From the NCBI GenBank assembly GCA_002410925.1, contig DHPR01000015.1:1-29754 (forward strand): a stretch of 29,754 nt of DNA, in the 5' to 3' direction. The translations under genes were made by a program, and so were the position numbers. This DNA comes from UBA5359 sp002410925 [NCBI: bacterium UBP13_UBA5359] (GTDB lineage: Bacteria; UBP13; UBA5359). This document shows, piece by piece, positions 29,094 through 29,754 of the stretch. Positions within the stretch are counted from its first letter, which is position 1. The number at the start of each line of letters is the position of its first letter. The notes under the pieces are model-generated. The model was given only the letters and a program-made list of their open reading frames with translations. It was not told where the DNA came from and did no database searches.

Positions 29094-29754
29094 ATGGATG
29101 ACAAAAAGAAAAAAATTATACTCTTAGGCGTATTGCTGGCTGTACTGGCGGCATTGGTTACAATTCGCCTGCTAAAAGGATCTTCGCCGACAAATATTGC
29201 AGGCGACCAGCCTTCCGAAATCGGTCAGGCACCGCTTGCACCACCCGGCGCAGAAGGGCCTGTGTCTCCCGGTCCCCAACAGACGGCAGCGAAGGCAGAG
29301 CCTGCTGTGCCGGCAACGGTGGTTGATGTGCCTAACCAGGTTTTTGTTGAAGTGCCGGCTGCAGCTCCGCGTAGGTTTACTTGGGCGCAGGGGCGGCAGG
29401 ATCCCTTTGTGCCCCTTTCCAAGCCGGCTGGTAGCGCAGGTTCTCCTCCTTATTCCGGAAGAGGCACGGGGCAACCTGCCGGTATGTACAGCCCGCGCAG
29501 GCTTACAGAGGGAATAGCTTTGCCTAAACCTGATGCTGCTTTAACTGAGCGTAGGAAGTGGGAGCAGAGAGAGAAAGAGGCTTTACCGGCATTGCCGAAG
29601 AAGCCGATATCGCGTGATGCTGCCGCAATGCTGGGCATCTCTTCCAGTGGGCCCGGGCTTGCGCCGATAGGGGTATCGGCAGGATTGATACCGCAGGTCT
29701 CGGCACCGGCGGTTGTCCTTACGGTAACTTCGGATGGCAAGGCTATAAAGCCAC
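29094..29754 (+). CDS. PilP-like membrane-anchored Pro-rich protein, cut by window end
   Basis: The frame starts at ATG 29094 and stays open to the window edge (220 codons). It begins with MDDKKKKIILLGVLLAVLAALVTIRLLKG, a charged N-terminus and one membrane segment (about 8-26). A Pro/Ala/Gly-rich periplasmic stretch follows, with RFTWAQGRQDPFVPLSKP near residue 92-109. The QDPFVPL motif resembles the RDPF-type motif of PilP, the periplasmic partner of PilN/PilO that contacts the secretin PilQ. Its place after pilO fits PilP, but the PilP beta-domain would lie beyond what is visible and the N-terminal part has no reliable match. There is a second ATG in another frame at 29097, not used. GGTGG lies 8 to 12 bases upstream. 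Confidence 0.6.
   Translation, partial: MDDKKKKIILLGVLLAVLAALVTIRLLKGSSPTNIAGDQPSEIGQAPLAPPGAEGPVSPGPQQTAAKAEPAVPATVVDVPNQVFVEVPAAAPRRFTWAQGRQDPFVPLSKPAGSAGSPPYSGRGTGQPAGMYSPRRLTEGIALPKPDAALTERRKWEQREKEALPALPKKPISRDAAAMLGISSSGPGLAPIGVSAGLIPQVSAPAVVLTVTSDGKAIKP

Overview
The window looks like a bacterial chromosome segment of moderate GC. It is protein-dense, with no rRNA, tRNA or CRISPR array that I can see. Gene content suggests a lineage with Bacillota-like conserved neighbourhoods (alaS-ruvX-DUF1292-mltG-yqeG-aroE; maf-radC-mreBCD; an RsbV/RsbW/sigma-B-type module) that also makes type IV pili and a pseudopilin with the H-X9-DG tail motif. That tail is known mainly from Planctomycetes, Lentisphaerae, Verrucomicrobia and Armatimonadota. 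A Bacillota-related or Armatimonadota-like uncultured lineage is my best inference; the sequence alone does not settle it. TTG and GTG starts are frequent.

Left edge (1-1400): a decayed IS3-family element (end of orfA, then orfB past its first catalytic Asp, with an apparent frameshift), a small hairpin, and a stand-alone GrpB/UPF0157 gene. A strong 34-nt hairpin separates this from the next, converging unit.

Minus-strand unit (1408-4967): a putative lipoprotein of unknown function followed 23 bases later by an 823-residue secreted protein made almost wholly of ankyrin repeats. They look like a two-gene operon with their own promoter. The 291-base divergent region (4968-5258) holds putative promoters for both directions and a CAGCTG/CAATTG dyad.

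Plus-strand block (5259 to the end, about 24.5 kb, all one direction, with short gaps or overlaps): a TPR mini-protein and a phasin-like protein; ApbE flavin transferase; Maf and RadC; MreB, MreC and MreD for rod shape; a YtxH-like protein, STAS anti-sigma antagonist, RsbW-like anti-sigma and a sigma-B/F-type sigma factor; AlaS, RuvX and DUF1292; MltG; YqeG-type HAD phosphatase; AroE; then a type IV pilus cluster: PilB, PilT, PilC, PilD, three prepilin-like proteins, PilM, PilN, PilO and a PilP-like gene cut by the window edge.

How they fit together: MreBCD and MltG act on the cell wall. The partner-switching module probably controls a general or envelope stress regulon, but its anti-sigma factor lacks two residues normally needed for ATP/Mg binding. 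In the pilus cluster, PilB/PilT supply extension and retraction power, PilC is the platform, PilD processes the prepilins, and PilM/N/O/P-like proteins form the alignment complex. PilM, PilN, PilO and the PilP-like protein all carry unusual low-complexity acidic or Pro/Ala/Gly-rich segments. The points most worth a second look are the degenerate RsbW, the expanded PilM-P proteins, the secreted ankyrin/lipoprotein pair and the H-X9-DG pseudopilin inside a pil operon.
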